From assembly GCF_051401765.1 (NCBI RefSeq), contig NW_027480422.1, positions 19,424,001-19,488,000 of the forward strand: a DNA stretch of 64,000 bases. The letters are read 5' to 3'. Each line of letters opens with the position of its first letter. The stretch's first letter is position 1. The position numbers and the translations under genes are program-made. This stretch comes from Calliopsis andreniformis (taxonomy: Eukaryota; Arthropoda; Insecta; Hymenoptera; Andrenidae). Positions 37,150 to 50,721 of the stretch are shown here, in pieces. Below the pieces are notes generated by a model. The model had not been told where the DNA came from and ran no database searches. It saw only the letters and a program-made list of their open reading frames with translations.

Positions 37150-40100
37150 TTATGATTCTGGCGTTGACTTCTAAGGCCCTATGTATTCGATCTGGTGGAG
37201 CAATGCCTCAGAGTTAAGTCTAGGATGCCAGGAACGTAGAGAAGACCATTACCTTCACACTGGTTGCAATTATTCCTGTTATACGATGGACAAACTGTTG
37301 CATCTTTATTGTATTTTATGCTTCGGGCGCTGACTTCTAAGGCACTAACAATTCGATCTGGTGGAGCACCGCCCTGTAGTGAAGCCTAGGTTGCCCGGAA
37401 CGTAGAAATGACCTGTACTTTCACACTGGTTGCAGTTATTCCTGTTATACGATGGAAAAGCTGTTGCATTTTTATTGCATTTTATGCTCCTGTCGTTGAA
37501 TTCTAAATCCCTAACTATGCGATCTGGTGGAGAAACGCCCTACAGTTAAGCCTAGGTTGCCCGGAACGTAGAAATGACCTTTACTTTTACACTGTTTGCA
37601 AATATACATTATATACTATAGAAAAACTGTTGTATCTATTTTGTGTTTTATGCTTCTGGCGCTGACTTCTTAGGTCCTAACTTTTGGATCTGGTGGAGCA
37701 ACGCCCAGGGGTGAATCCTAGGTTGCGCGGAACGTAGAAATGACCTGTACTTTCACACTGGTTGCAATTATTCCAGTTATACGATGAAAAACTGTTGTAC
37801 TTATGTTGTATTTTATGCTTCAGGCGTTGACTTCTAAGGCCCTAACTATTCGATGTGGTTGAGCAACGCCCTAGAGCAATACCTAGGTTGCCCGGAACGT
37901 AGAAATGACCATTACCTTCACGCTTGTTGCAATTATTCTTGTTATACGATGGACAAACTGGTGGATTTTGATTGTATTTTATGTTTCGGGCGTTGACTTC
38001 TAAGGCCCTAGCTATTCGATATGGTGGATCAACGCCATAGAGTGAAGCCTAGGTCGCCCGAAACGTAGAAATGACCATTACTTTCACTGTGGTTGCAATT
38101 ATTCATGCTATACGATGGCAAAACTGTCGTATTTTTATTGTATTTTATGCTTCTGGCGTTGACTTCTTAGGCCCTAACTATTCGATCTGGTGGAGCAACG
38201 CCCTGGAGTGAAGCCTGGATTGCGCGGAACGTAGAAATGACCATCACCTTCACTCTGGCTGCAATTATTCCTGTTATACGATGAAAAAACTGTTCTATTT
38301 TTATTGTATTGTATGCTTCTGGCGCTGACTTCTTAGGTCCTAACTATTGGATCTGGTGGAGCAACGCCCAGTGGTGAAGTCTAGGTTGCGCGGAACGTAG
38401 AAATGACCATGATTTTCACACTGGTTTCAATTATTCGTTTTATATAATGGAAAAACTGTTGTATTTATTTTGTGTTTGGTGCTTCTGTCGTTGACTTCTT
38501 AGGCCCTAACTATTGGATCCGGTGGACCAACGCCCTCGAGTGAACGCTAGGTTGCCCGGAACCTGGTAACGACCATCACTTTCACATTTGTTGCAATTAC
38601 TCCCGTTATACGATGGAAAAACTGTTCTATCTATTTTGTATTTCATGCTTCGGGCGTTGACTTCTAAGTCTCTAACTATTCGATCTGATGGAGCAACGCC
38701 CTACAGTTAAGCCTAGGTTGCCCGGAACGTAGAAATGACCTTTACTTTCACTCTGTTTGCAAATAGACATTGTATACGGTGGAAAAGATGTTGTATTTAT
38801 TGTGTATTTTATGCTTCTGGCGTTGACTTCTCAGGCCCTACCTATTCGATCTGGTGGAACAACACCCTACAGTGAAGCTTAGGCTGCCCGGAACGTAGAA
38901 ATGACCTTTACTTTCATACTGTTTGCATATATACATTATATACGATGGACAAGCTGTTGTATTTATATTGTATTTTGTGCATCTGGCGTTGTCTTCTTAG
39001 GCCCTAACTATTCGGTCTGGTGGAGCAACGCCCTAGAGTGAAGTCTAGGTTGCACGGAACGTAGAAATGCCCATTTCTTTCACACTGGTTGTAATTATTC
39101 CTGTTATAATATGGAATAACTGCTCTATTTTTATTTCATTTTATGCTTCTGGCGTTGACTTCTTAGGCCCTAACTTTTCGATCTGGTGGAGCGACGCCCT
39201 GGAGTGAAGCATAGGTTGCCCGGAACGTAGAAATGACAATTACCTTCACACTGTTTGCGATTATTCATTTTATACGATGGTAAAACTGTTGTACTTATGT
39301 TGCATTTTATTCTTCTGGCGTTGAATTCTAAGTCCCTAGCTATTCGATCTGGTGGAGCAACGCCCTGGAGTTAAGCCTAGAATGCCCGGAACGTAGAAAT
39401 GACCATAACTTTCACACTGGTTGCAGTTATTCGTTTTATACAATGGAAAAACTGTACTATTTATTTTATATTTTATGCTTCGGGAGTCGACATCTAAGGC
39501 CGTAGCTATTCGGTGTGGTGGAGCAACGCCCAAGAGTGAAACCTAGGTTGCCCGGAACGTAGAAGTGACCATTACTTTCACACTGGTTGCAATTATTCGT
39601 TTTATACAATGGAAAAACCGTTCTACTTATTTTGTATTTTATGCTTCGGGCGTTGACTTCTAAGGCCCTAACTATTCGACCTGGTGGAACAACGCCCTAG
39701 AGTGAAGCCTAGGTAGCCCGGAACGTAGAAATGGCCTTTACTTTCACACTGTTTGCAAATATACATTATATACGATGGAAAAGCTGTTGTATTTATATTG
39801 TATTTTATGCTTCTGGAGTTGACTTCTTAGGCCCTACCTATTCGATCGGGTGGAACAACTCCCTAGAGTGAAGCCTAGGTTGCCCGGACCGTAGAAATGA
39901 CCTTTACTTTCACACTGGATGCAATTATTCGTTTTATCCGATGGAAAAACTGTTGTATTTATTTTGTGTTTGGTGCTTCTGGCGTTGACTTCTTAGGCCC
40001 TAACTTTTCGATCTGGTGGAGCAACGCCCTGGAGTGAAGGCTAGGTTGCCCGGAACGTAAAAATGACCATTACCTTCACACTGTTTGCGGTTATTCATTT

Positions 40101-40800
40101 TATACGATGGTAAAACTGTTGTACTTATGTTGTATTTTATTCTTCTGGCGTTGAATTCTAAGTCCCTAGCTATTCGATCTGGTGGAGCAGCACCCTGGAG
40201 TGAAGCCTAGGCTACCCGGAACGTAGAAATGACCAGTACTTTCAAACTGGTTGCAGTTATTCCTGTTATACAATGCAAAAACTGTTGCATTTTTATTGTA
40301 TTTTATGCTTCTGGCGTTGTATTCAAAGTCCCTGACTATTCGATCTGGTGGAGCAACGCCCAAGAGTGAAGCCTAGGTTGCCCGGAACATAGAAATGACC
40401 TGTACTTTCACACTGGTTGCAATTATTCCTGTTACACGATGGAAGAACTGTTGTACTTGTGTTGTATTTTATGCTTCTGGCGTTGAATTCTAAGTCCCTA
40501 ACTATTCCATCTGGTGGAGCAACGCCATAGAGCAAAACCTAGGTTGCTCGGAACGTAGAAATGACCATTACTTTCACACTGGTTCCAATTATACATTTTA
40601 TACGATGGAAAAACTGTTGTACATATATCGTATTTTATGCTGTTGGCGTCGACTTGTTAGGCCCTCACTATTCGATCTGGTTGAGCAACGCCCTAGTGTG
40701 AAGCCTAGGTTGCCCGGAACGTAGCAATGATCATAACTATCAGACTGGTTGCAATTATTCGTTTTATAGGATGGAAAGACTGTTGTATTTTTATTGTATT
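37150..40800 (+). repeat. 22-mer HOR, copy 1 (3,651 bp)
   Basis: TATGATTCTGGCG at 37,151, followed by CCTATGTATTCGATC and GTAGAGAAGACC, recurs at 40,802, 3,651 bp (22 x 166 - 1) later. The order is the same and almost every base compared is identical; one seen difference is CTGGTGGATTTTG at 37,979 against CTGTTGGATTTTG. The copy contains one monomer (about 39,190-39,355, with GAGCGACGCCCTGGAG and AAGCATAGG) that copy 2 lacks. Its last part (39.9-40.8 kb) holds the ancestral arrangement of the 10-mer family that expands further right. Confidence 0.9.
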
Positions 40801-43800
40801 TTATGATTCTGGCGTTGACTTCTAAGGCCCTATGTATTCGATCTGGTGGAGCAATGCCTCAGAGTTAAGTCTAGGATGCCAGGAACGTAGAGAAGACCAT
40901 TACCTTCACACTGGTTGCAATTATTCCTGTTATACGATGGACAAACTGTTGCATCTTTATTGTATTTTATGCTTCGGGCGCTGACTTCTAAGGCACTAAC
41001 AATTCGATCTGGTGGAGCACCGCCCTGTAGTGAAGCCTAGGTTGCCCGGAACGTAGAAATGACCTGTACTTTCACACTGGTTGCAGTTATTCCTGTTATA
41101 CGATGGAAAAGCTGTTGCATTTTTATTGCATTTTATGCTCCTGTCGTTGAATTCTAAATCCCTAACTATGCGATCTGGTGGAGAAACGCCCTACAGTTAA
41201 GCCTAGGTTGCCCGGAACGTAGAAATGACCTTTACTTTTACACTGTTTGCAAATATACATTATATACTATAGAAAAACTGTTGTATCTATTTTGTGTTTT
41301 ATGCTTCTGGCGCTGACTTCTTAGGTCCTAACTTTTGGATCTGGTGGAGCAACGCCCAGGGGTGAATCCTAGGTTGCGCGGAACGTAGAAATGACCTGTA
41401 CTTTCACACTGGTTGCAATTATTCCAGTTATACGATGAAAAACTGTTGTACTTATGTTGTATTTTATGCTTCAGGCGTTGACTTCTAAGGCCCTAACTAT
41501 TCGATGTGGTTGAGCAACGCCCTAGAGCAATACCTAGGTTGCCCGGAACGTAGAAATGACCATTACCTTCACGCTTGTTGCAATTATTCTTGTTATACGA
41601 TGGACAAACTGTTGGATTTTGATTGTATTTTATGTTTCGGGCGTTGACTTCTAAGGCCCTAGCTATTCGATATGGTGGATCAACGCCATAGAGTGAAGCC
41701 TAGGTCGCCCGAAACGTAGAAATGACCATTACTTTCACTGTGGTTGCAATTATTCATGCTATACGATGGCAAAACTGTCGTATTTTTATTGTATTTTATG
41801 CTTCTGGCGTTGACTTCTTAGGCCCTAACTATTCGATCTGGTGGAGCAACGCCCTGGAGTGAAGCCTGGATTGCGCGGAACGTAGAAATGACCATCACCT
41901 TCACTCTGGCTGCAATTATTCCTGTTATACGATGAAAAAACTGTTCTATTTTTATTGTATTGTATGCTTCTGGCGCTGACTTCTTAGGTCCTAACTATTG
42001 GATCTGGTGGAGCAACGCCCAGTGGTGAAGTCTAGGTTGCGCGGAACGTAGAAATGACCATGATTTTCACACTGGTTTCAATTATTCGTTTTATATAATG
42101 GAAAAACTGTTGTATTTATTTTGTGTTTGGTGCTTCTGTCGTTGACTTCTTAGGCCCTAACTATTGGATCCGGTGGACCAACGCCCTCGAGTGAACGCTA
42201 GGTTGCCCGGAACCTGGTAACGACCATCACTTTCACATTTGTTGCAATTACTCCCGTTATACGATGGAAAAACTGTTCTATCTATTTTGTATTTCATGCT
42301 TCGGGCGTTGACTTCTAAGTCTCTAACTATTCGATCTGATGGAGCAACGCCCTACAGTTAAGCCTAGGTTGCCCGGAACGTAGAAATGACCTTTACTTTC
42401 ACTCTGTTTGCAAATAGACATTGTATACGGTGGAAAAGATGTTGTATTTATTGTGTATTTTATGCTTCTGGCGTTGACTTCTCAGGCCCTACCTATTCGA
42501 TCTGGTGGAACAACACCCTACAGTGAAGCTTAGGCTGCCCGGAACGTAGAAATGACCTTTACTTTCATACTGTTTGCATATATACATTATATACGATGGA
42601 CAAGCTGTTGTATTTATATTGTATTTTGTGCATCTGGCGTTGTCTTCTTAGGCCCTAACTATTCGGTCTGGTGGAGCAACGCCCTAGAGTGAAGTCTAGG
42701 TTGCACGGAACGTAGAAATGCCCATTTCTTTCACACTGGTTGTAATTATTCCTGTTATAATATGGAATAACTGCTCTATTTTTATTTCATTTTATGCTTC
42801 TGGCGTTGACTTCTTAGGCCCTAACTTTTCGATCTGGTGGAGCAACGCCCTGGAGTGAAGCCTAGAATGCCCGGAACGTAGAAATGACCATAACTTTCAC
42901 ACTGGTTGCAGTTATTCGTTTTATACAATGGAAAAACTGTACTATTTATTTTATATTTTATGCTTCGGGAGTCGACATCTAAGGCCGTAGCTATTCGGTG
43001 TGGTGGAGCAACGCCCAAGAGTGAAACCTAGGTTGCCCGGAACGTAGAAGTGACCATTACTTTCACACTGGTTGCAATTATTCGTTTTATACAATGGAAA
43101 AACCGTTCTACTTATTTTGTATTTTATGCTTCGGGCGTTGACTTCTAAGGCCCTAACTATTCGACCTGGTGGAACAACGCCCTAGAGTGAAGCCTAGGTA
43201 GCCCGGAACGTAGAAATGGCCTTTACTTTCACACTGTTTGCAAATATACATTATATACGATGGAAAAGCTGTTGTATTTATATTGTATTTTATGCTTCTG
43301 GAGTTGACTTCTTAGGCCCTACCTATTCGATCGGGTGGAACAACTCCCTAGAGTGAAGCCTAGGTTGCCCGGACCGTAGAAATGACCTTTACTTTCACAC
43401 TGGATGCAATTATTCGTTTTATCCGATGGAAAAACTGTTGTATTTATTTTGTGTTTGGTGCTTCTGGCGTTGACTTCTTAGGCCCTAACTTTTCGATCTG
43501 GTGGAGCAACGCCCTGTAGTGAAGGCTAGGTTGCCCGGAACGTAAAAATGACCATTACCTTCACACTGTTTGCGGTTATTCATTTTATACGATGGTAAAA
43601 CTGTTGTACTTATGTTGTATTTTATTCTTCTGGCGTTGAATTCTAAGTCCCTAGCTATTCGATCTGGTGGAGCAGCACCCTGGAGTGAAGCCTAGGCTAC
43701 CCGGAACGTAGAAATGACCAGTACTTTCAAACTGGTTGCAGTTATTCCTGTTATACAATGCAAAAACTGTTGCATTTTTATTGTATTTTATGCTTCTGGC

Positions 43801-44280
43801 GTTGTATTCAAAGTCCCTGACTATTCGATCTGGTGGAGCAACGCCCAAGAGTGAAGCCTAGGTTGCCCGGAACATAGAAATGACCTGTACTTTCACACTG
43901 GTTGCAATTATTCCTGTTACACGATGGAAGAACTGTTGTACTTGTGTTGTATTTTATGCTTCTGGCGTTGAATTCTAAGTCCCTAACTATTCCATCTGGT
44001 GGAGCAACGCCATAGAGCAAAACCTAGGTTGCTCGGACCGTTGAAATGACCATTACTTTCACACTGGTTCCAATTATACATTTTATACGATGGAAAAACT
44101 GTTGTACATATATCGTATTTTATGCTGTTGGCGTCGACTTCTTAGGCCCTCACTATTCGATCTGGTTGAGCAACGCCCTAGTGTGAAGCCTAGGTTGCCC
44201 GGAACGTAGCAATGATCATAACTATCAGACTGGTTGCAATTATTCGTTTTATAGGATGGAAAGACTGTTGTATTTATTTT
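40801..44280 (+). repeat. 22-mer HOR, copy 2, lacking one monomer (21-mer)
   Basis: The copy is collinear with copy 1 at 3,651 bp up to about 42,840 and at 3,485 bp afterwards, so exactly one monomer is missing. The join lies inside GATCTGGTGGAGCAACGCCC (42,831-42,850), a stretch nearly identical in the two monomers that were fused, which fits loss by exchange between neighbouring monomers. It ends near 44,280, where TTTATTTTGTATT replaces TTTTTATTGTATT. From 43,416 onward it doubles as the first copy of the following 10-mer series. Confidence 0.9.
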
Positions 44281-45074
44281 GTATTTTATGCTTCTGGCGT
44301 TGACTTCTAAGTCCCTAACTATTCGGTGTGGTGGAGCAACGCCCAAGAGTGAAACCTAGGTTGCCCGGAACGTAGAAATGACCATTACTTTCACACTGGT
44401 TGCAATTATTCATTTATACGATGGAAAAAGTGTTGTATTTTTATTGTATTTTATGCTTCTGGCGTTGACTTCTAAGTCCCTAGCTATTCGATCTGGTGGA
44501 GCAGCGCTCTACAGCGAAACCTAGGTTGCCCGGAACGTAGAAATGATCATTACTTTCACACTGTTTGCAAATATACATTATATACGATGGAAAAGCTGTT
44601 GTATTTATATTGTATTTTATGCTTCTGGCGTTGTCTTCTTAGGCACTAACTATTCGATCTGATGGAGGAATGCTCCAGAGTAAAGCCTAGGTTGCCCGGA
44701 ACGTATAAATGACCATAACTTTCATACTGATTGCAATTATTCGTTTTATACAATGGAAAAACCGTTCTACTTATTTTGTATTTTATGCTTCGGGCGTTGA
44801 CTTCTAAGGCCCTAACTATTCGACCTGGTGGAACAACGCCCTAGAGTGAAGCCTAGGTTGCCCGGAACGTAGAAATGGCCTTTACTTTCACACTGTTTGC
44901 AAATATACATTATATACGATGGAAAAGCTGTTGTATTTATATTGTATTTTATGCTTCTGGAGTTGACTTCTTAGGCCCTACCTATTCGATCGGGTGGAAC
45001 AACTCCCTAGAGTGAAGCCTAGGTTGCCCGGACGGTAGAAATCACCTTTACTTTCACACTGGATGCAATTATTC
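43416..45074 (+). repeat. 10-mer HOR family, copy A (1,659 bp)
   Basis: The unit is phased to GTTTTATCCGATGG, which occurs at 39,931, 43,416, 45,075, 46,402, 51,378 and 53,037. Within a unit the order is: GTGTTTGGTGC, CTGTTTGCGGTTATTC, GAGCAGCACCCTGG, GTATTCAAAGTCCCTGAC, CTATTCCATC, TACATATATCG, CTATCAGACTGG, ATTCATTTATACG (1 bp short), GGCACTAACTATTCG, CAACTCCC. Copy A keeps GATCTGGTGG and CTGGTTGCAG at sites where B to E have GATATGG and CTGGATGCAG, so it resembles the 22-mer version. Confidence 0.88.
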
Positions 45075-46401
45075 GTTTTATCCGATGGAAAAACTGTTGT
45101 ATTTATTTTGTGTTTGGTGCTTCTGGCGTTGACTTCTTAGGCCCTAACTTTTCGATATGGTGGAGCAACGCCCTGGAGTGAAGGCTAGGTTGCCCGGAAC
45201 GTAAAAATGACCATTACCTTCACACTGTTTGCGGTTATTCATTTTATACGATGGTAAAACTGTTGTACTTATGTTGTATTTTATTCTTCTGGCGTTGAAT
45301 TCTAAGTCCCTAGCTATTCGATCTGGTGGAGCAGCACCCTGGAGTGAAGCCTAGGCTACCCGGACCGTAGAAATGACCAGTACTTTCAAACTGGATGCAG
45401 TTATTCCTGTTATACAATGCAAAAACTGTTGCATTTTTATTGTATTTTATGCTTCTGGCGTTGTATTCAAAGTCCCTGACTATTCGATCTGGTGGAGCAA
45501 CGCCCAAGAGTGAAGCCTAGGTTGCCCGGAACATAGAAATGACCTGTACTTTCACACTGGTTGCAATTATTCCTGTTACACGATGGAAAAACTGTTGTAC
45601 TTGTGTTGTATTTTATGCTTCTGGCGTTGAATTCTAAGTCCCTAACTATTCCATCTGGTGGAGCAACGCCATAGAGCAAAACCTAGGTTGCTCGGAACGT
45701 AGAAATGACCATTACTTTCACACTGGTTGCAATTATTCATTTATACGATGGAAAAAGTGTTGTATTTTTATTGTATTTTATGCTTCTGGCGTTGACTTCT
45801 AAGTCCCTAGCTATTCGATCTGGTGGAGCAGCGCTCTACAGCGAAACCTAGGTTGCCCGGAACGTAGAAATGATCATTACTTTCACACTGTTTGCAAATA
45901 TACATTATATACGATGGAAAAGCTGTTGTATTTATATTGTATTTTATGCTTCTGGCGTTGTCTTCTTAGGCACTAACTATTCGATCTGATGGAGGAATGC
46001 TCCAGAGTAAAGCCTAGGTTGCCCGGAACGTATAAATGACCATAACTTTCATACTGATTGCAATTATTCGTTTTATACAATGGAAAAACCGTTCTACTTA
46101 TTTTGTATTTTATGCTTCGGGCGTTGACTTCTAAGGCCCTAACTATTCGACCTGGTGGAACAACGCCCTAGAGTGAAGCCTAGGTTGCCCGGAACGTAGA
46201 AATGGCCTTCACTTTCACACTGTTTGCAAATATACATTATATACGATGGAAAAGCTGTTGTATTTATATTGTATTTTATGCTTCTGGAGTTGACTTCTTA
46301 GGCCCTACCTATTCGATCGGGTGGAACAACTCCCTAGAGTGAAGCCTAGGTTGCCCGGACCGTAGAAATGACCTTTACTTTCACACTGGATGCAATTATG
46401 C
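45075..46401 (+). repeat. 10-mer HOR family, copy B, shortened to 8 monomers (1,327 bp)
   Basis: The copy lacks two adjacent monomers, the TACATATATCG and CTATCAGACTGG types present in copies A, C, D and E. The join lies in GACCATTACTTTCACACTGG (about 45,707-45,726), identical in the fused partners. It carries the derived GATATGG and CTGGATGCAG variants. Length is 8 x 166 - 1, and the remaining -1 comes from the shared ATTCATTTATACG deletion. Confidence 0.88.
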
Positions 46402-47966
46402 GTTTTATCCGATGGAAAAACTGTTGTATTTATTTTGTGTTTGGTGCTTCTGGCGTTGACTTCTTAGGCCCTAACTTTTCGATATGGTGGAGCAACGCCC
46501 TGGAGTGAAGGCTAGGTTGCCCGGAACGTAAAAATGACCATTACCTTCACACTGTTTGCGGTTATTCATTTTATACGATGGTAAAACTGTTGTACTTATG
46601 TTGTATTTTATTCTTCTGGCGTTGAATTCTAAGTCCCTAGCTATTCGATCTGGTGGAGCAGCACCCTGGAGTGAAGCCTAGGCTACCCGGAACGTAGAAA
46701 TGACCAGTACTTTCAAACTGGATGCAGTTATTCCTGTTATACAATGCAAAAACTGTTGCATTTTTATCGTATTTTATGCTTCTGGCGTTGTATTCAAAGT
46801 CCCTGACTATTCGATCTGGTGGAGCAACGCCCAAGAGTGAAGCCTAGGTTGCCCGGAACATAGAAATGACCTGTACTTTCACACTGGTTGCAATTATTCC
46901 TGTTACACGATGGAAAAACTGTTGTACTTGTGTTGTATTTTATGCTTCTGGCGTTGAATTCTAAGTCCCTAACTATTCCATCTGGTGGAGCAACGCCATA
47001 GAGCAAAACCTAGGTTGCTCGGAACGTAGAAATGACCATTACTTTCACACTGGTTCCAATTATACATTTTATACGATGGAAAAACTGTTGTACATATATC
47101 GTATTTTATGCTGTTGGCGTTGACTTCTTAGGCCCTCACTATTCGATCTGGTTGAGCAACGCCCTAGTGTGAAGCCTAGGTTGCCCGGAACGTAGCAATG
47201 ACCATAACTATCAGACTGGTTGCAATTATTCGTTTTATAGGATGGAAAGACTGTTGTATTTATTTTGTATTTTATGCTTCTGGCGTTGACTTCTAAGTCC
47301 CTAACTATTCGGTGTGGTGGAGCAACGCCCAAGAGTGAAACCTAGGTTGCCCGGAACGTAGAAATGACCATTACTTTCACACTGGTTGCAATTATTCATT
47401 TATACGATGGAAAAAGTGTTGTATTTTTATTGTATTTTATGCTTCTGGCGTTGACTTCTAAGTCCCTAGCTATTCGATCTGGTGGAGCAGCGCTCTACAG
47501 CGAAACCTAGGTTGCCCGGAACGTAGAAATGATCATTACTTTCACACTGTTTGCAAATATACATTATATACGATGGAAAAGCTGTTGTATTTATATTGTA
47601 TTTTATGCTTCTGGCGTTGTCTTCTTAGGCACTAACTATTCGATCTGATGGAGGAATGCTCCAGAGTAAAGCCTAGGTTGCCCGGAACGTATAAATGACC
47701 ATAACTTTCATACTGATTGCAATTATTCGTTTTATACAATGGAAAAACCGTTCTACTTATTTTGTATTTTATGCTTCGGGCGTTGACTTCTAAGGCCCTA
47801 ACTATTCGACCTGGTGGAACAACGCCCTAGAGTGAAGCCTAGGTTGCCCGGAACGTAGAAATGGCCTTTACTTTCACACTGTTTGCAAATATACATTATA
47901 TACGATGGAAAAGCTGTTGTATTTATATTGTATTTTATGCTTCTGGAGTTGACTTCTTAGGCCCTA
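46402..47966 (+). repeat. 10-mer HOR family, copy C (partial, about 9.4 monomers)
   Basis: The copy has the full order including the two monomers missing from B. It carries TTTTTATCGTATTTTATGC near 46,763, a substitution shared only with copy E (near 53,398) among the copies. It breaks off near 47,966, where CCCTAACTATTCGATC replaces the CCCTACCTATTCGATCGGG expected at that place, and a different set of monomers follows. Confidence 0.85.
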
Positions 47967-49560
47967 ACTATTCGATCTGGTGGAGCATGGCCCTAGAGTG
48001 AAGCCTAGGTTGCCCGGAATGTAGAAATGGCCTTCACTTTCACACTGGTTGCAATTATTCTTGTTATACGATGGAAAAACTGTTGTATTTATTTTGTATT
48101 TTATGCCTCTGGCGTTGACTCCTAAGGCCGTAGCTATTCGATGTGGTGGAGCAACGCCCTAGAGTGAAGCCTAGGTTGCCCGGAACGTAGAAATGACCAT
48201 GTCTTTCACACTGCTTGCAATTATTCCTGTTATACGATGGAAAAACTGTTGTATTTATATTATATTGTATGCTTCAGACGTTGACTTCTAAGGCCGTAGC
48301 TATTCGATGTGGTGGAGAAACGCCCTAGAGTGAAGCCTAGGTTGCCCGGAAAGTAGAAATGACCATTACCTCCACACTGTTTGCAATTATACACTTTATA
48401 CAATGGAAAAACTGTTGAATTTATATTGTTTTTTAAAGTTATGGCGTTGACTTCTAAGGCCGTAGCTATTCGATGTGGTGGAACAATGCCCTAGAGTGAA
48501 GCCTAGGGTGCCCGCAACGTAGAAATGACCATACCTTTCAAACTGGTTGCAATTATTCCTGTTATACGATGGAAAAGCTGTTGTATTTGTATTGTGTTTT
48601 ATGCTTCTGGCATTGACTTCTAAGGCCCTAACTATTCGATGTGGTGGAGCAACGCCATAGAGCGAAACCTAGGTTGCTCGGAACGAAGAAATGACCATTA
48701 CTTTCACACTGGTTGCAATTATTCCTGTTATACGATGGACAAACTGTTGGATTTTTAATGTACTTTATGTTTCTGGCGTTGACTTCTAAGGCCCTATGTA
48801 TTCGATCTGGCGGAGCAATGGCTCAGTGTTAAGTCTAGGATGCCCGGAACGTAGAAATGGCCGTTACTTTCACACTGGTTGCAATTATTCATTTTATACG
48901 ATGGAAAAACTGTTGTACATATATCGTATTTTATGCTTCTGGCGATGACTTATAAGGCCCTAACTATTTGATCTGGTGGAGCAGCGCCCTAGGGTGAAGC
49001 CTAGCTTGCCCGGAACGTAGAAATGACCATAACTATCAGACTGGTTAAAATTATTCGTTTTATACGATGGAAAGACTGTTGTATTTATATTGTATTTTAT
49101 AGTTATGGCATTGTGCTCTAGGGCCGTAGCTATTCGATTTGGTTGAGCAACGCCCTAGAGTGAAGCCTAGGTTGCCCGAAACGTAGAAATGACCATTACT
49201 TCCACACTGTTTGCAATTATTCGTATTATACAGTGGAACAACTGATGTATTTATATGGCATTTTATGCTTCTGGCATTGACTTCTTAGGCCCTAGCTATT
49301 GGATTTGGTGGACCAACGCCCTAGAGTGAAGCCTAGGCTTCCCGGAACGTAGAAATGACCATAACATTCATACTGGTTGCAATTATTCGTTTTATACGAT
49401 GGAGAAACTGTTGTATTTTTATTTTATTTTATGCTTCTAGAGTTGACTTCTAAGTCCCTAGCTATTCGATCTCGTGGAGCAACGCCCTCGAGTGAAGCCT
49501 AGGTTGCCGGGACGTAGAAATGGCCATCACCTTCACTCTGGCTGCAATTATTCCTGTTAT
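47967..49560 (+). repeat. Segment interrupting the 10-mer series, dimers and travelling block
   Basis: The part 48,191-48,540 (ATGTCTTTCACAC, TTCAGACGTTG, TTACCTCCACAC, TTTTTTAAAGTTATGG) is repeated at 55,988-56,340. The part about 48,600-49,100 (GTTGGATTTTTAATGTAC, CAATGGCTCAGTG, TACATATATCG at 48,916) recurs at about 50,260, 54,739 and 57,030. About 49,150-49,400 resembles 8.9-9.1 kb (CCTAGCTATTGGAT, ATAACATTCATA). It is a mosaic of blocks found elsewhere in the window. Confidence 0.72.
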
Positions 49561-50721
49561 ACGATGGAAAGACTGTTGTATTTATATTGTATTTTATAGT
49601 TATGGCATTGTGCTCTAGGGCCGTAGCTATTCGATTTGGTTGAGCAACGCCCTAGAGTGAAGCCTAGGTTGCCCGGAACGTAGAAATGACCATAGCTTTC
49701 ATACTGGTTGCAATTATTCGTTTTATACGATGGAAAAACTGTTGTATTTATTTTGTATTTGGTGCTCCTGGCGTTGACTTCTCAGGCCCTAGCTATTGGA
49801 TCTGGTGGACCAACGCCCTAGAGTGAAGCCTAGGTTGCCCGTATCGTAGAAATGACCATTACCTTCACACTTCTTGCAATTATACATTTTATACGATGGA
49901 AAAACTATTGTACTTATGTTGTATTTTGTTCGTCTGGCGTCGAATTCTAAGTCCCTAGCTATTCGATCTGGTGGAGCAATGCCCTAGAGTGAAGCCTAGG
50001 TCACCCGGAACATAGAAATGACCAGTACTTTCACACTGGTTGCAGCTTTCCTGTTATACGATGGAAAACCTGTTGCATTTTTATTGTATTTTATGCTTCT
50101 GGAGTTGTATTCAAAGTCCCTAACTATTCGATCTGGAGGAGCAGCGCCCTGGAGTTAAGCCTAGGTAGCCCGGAAAGTAGGAATGACCATAACTTTCACA
50201 CTGGTTGTAATTATTCGTTTTATACAATGGAAAAGCTGTTGCATTTATATTGTATTTTATGCTTCTGGCATTGACATCTAAGGCCCTAACTATTCGATGT
50301 GGTGGAGCTACGCCATAGAGCGAAACCTAGGTTGCTCGGAACGTAGAAATGACCATTACTTTCACACTGGTTGCAATTATTCCTGTTATACGATGGACAA
50401 GCTGTTGGATTTTTAATGTACTTTATGCTTCTGGCGTTGACTTCTAAGGCCTTATGTATTCGATCCGGCGGAGCAATGGCTCAGTGTTAAGTCTAGGATG
50501 CCCGGAACGTAGAAATGGCCGTTACTTTCACACTGGTTGCAATTATTCATTTTATACGATGGAAAAACTGTTGTACATATATCGTATTTTATGCTTCTGG
50601 CGATGACTTCTTAGGCCCTAACTATTCGATCTGGTGGAGCAGCGCCCTAGGGTGAAGCCTAGCTTGCCCGGAACGTAGAAATGACCATAACTATCAGACT
50701 GGTTGCAATTATTCGTTTTAT
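49561..50721 (+). repeat. 7-mer HOR of the right half, copy 1 (1,161 bp)
   Basis: ACGATGGAAAGACTG at 49,561, followed by TTTATAGTTATGGCATTGTG, recurs at 50,722, 7 x 166 - 1 bp later. The missing base is in GCAGCTTTCC at 50,042 (consensus GCAGTTATTCC). This 7-mer is unrelated in content to the 7-mer at 5,073, although the length is the same. The first half of the unit also matches the 25-mer region (ACCCGGAACATAG, GACCAGTAC, GCAGCTTTCC). Confidence 0.83.
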
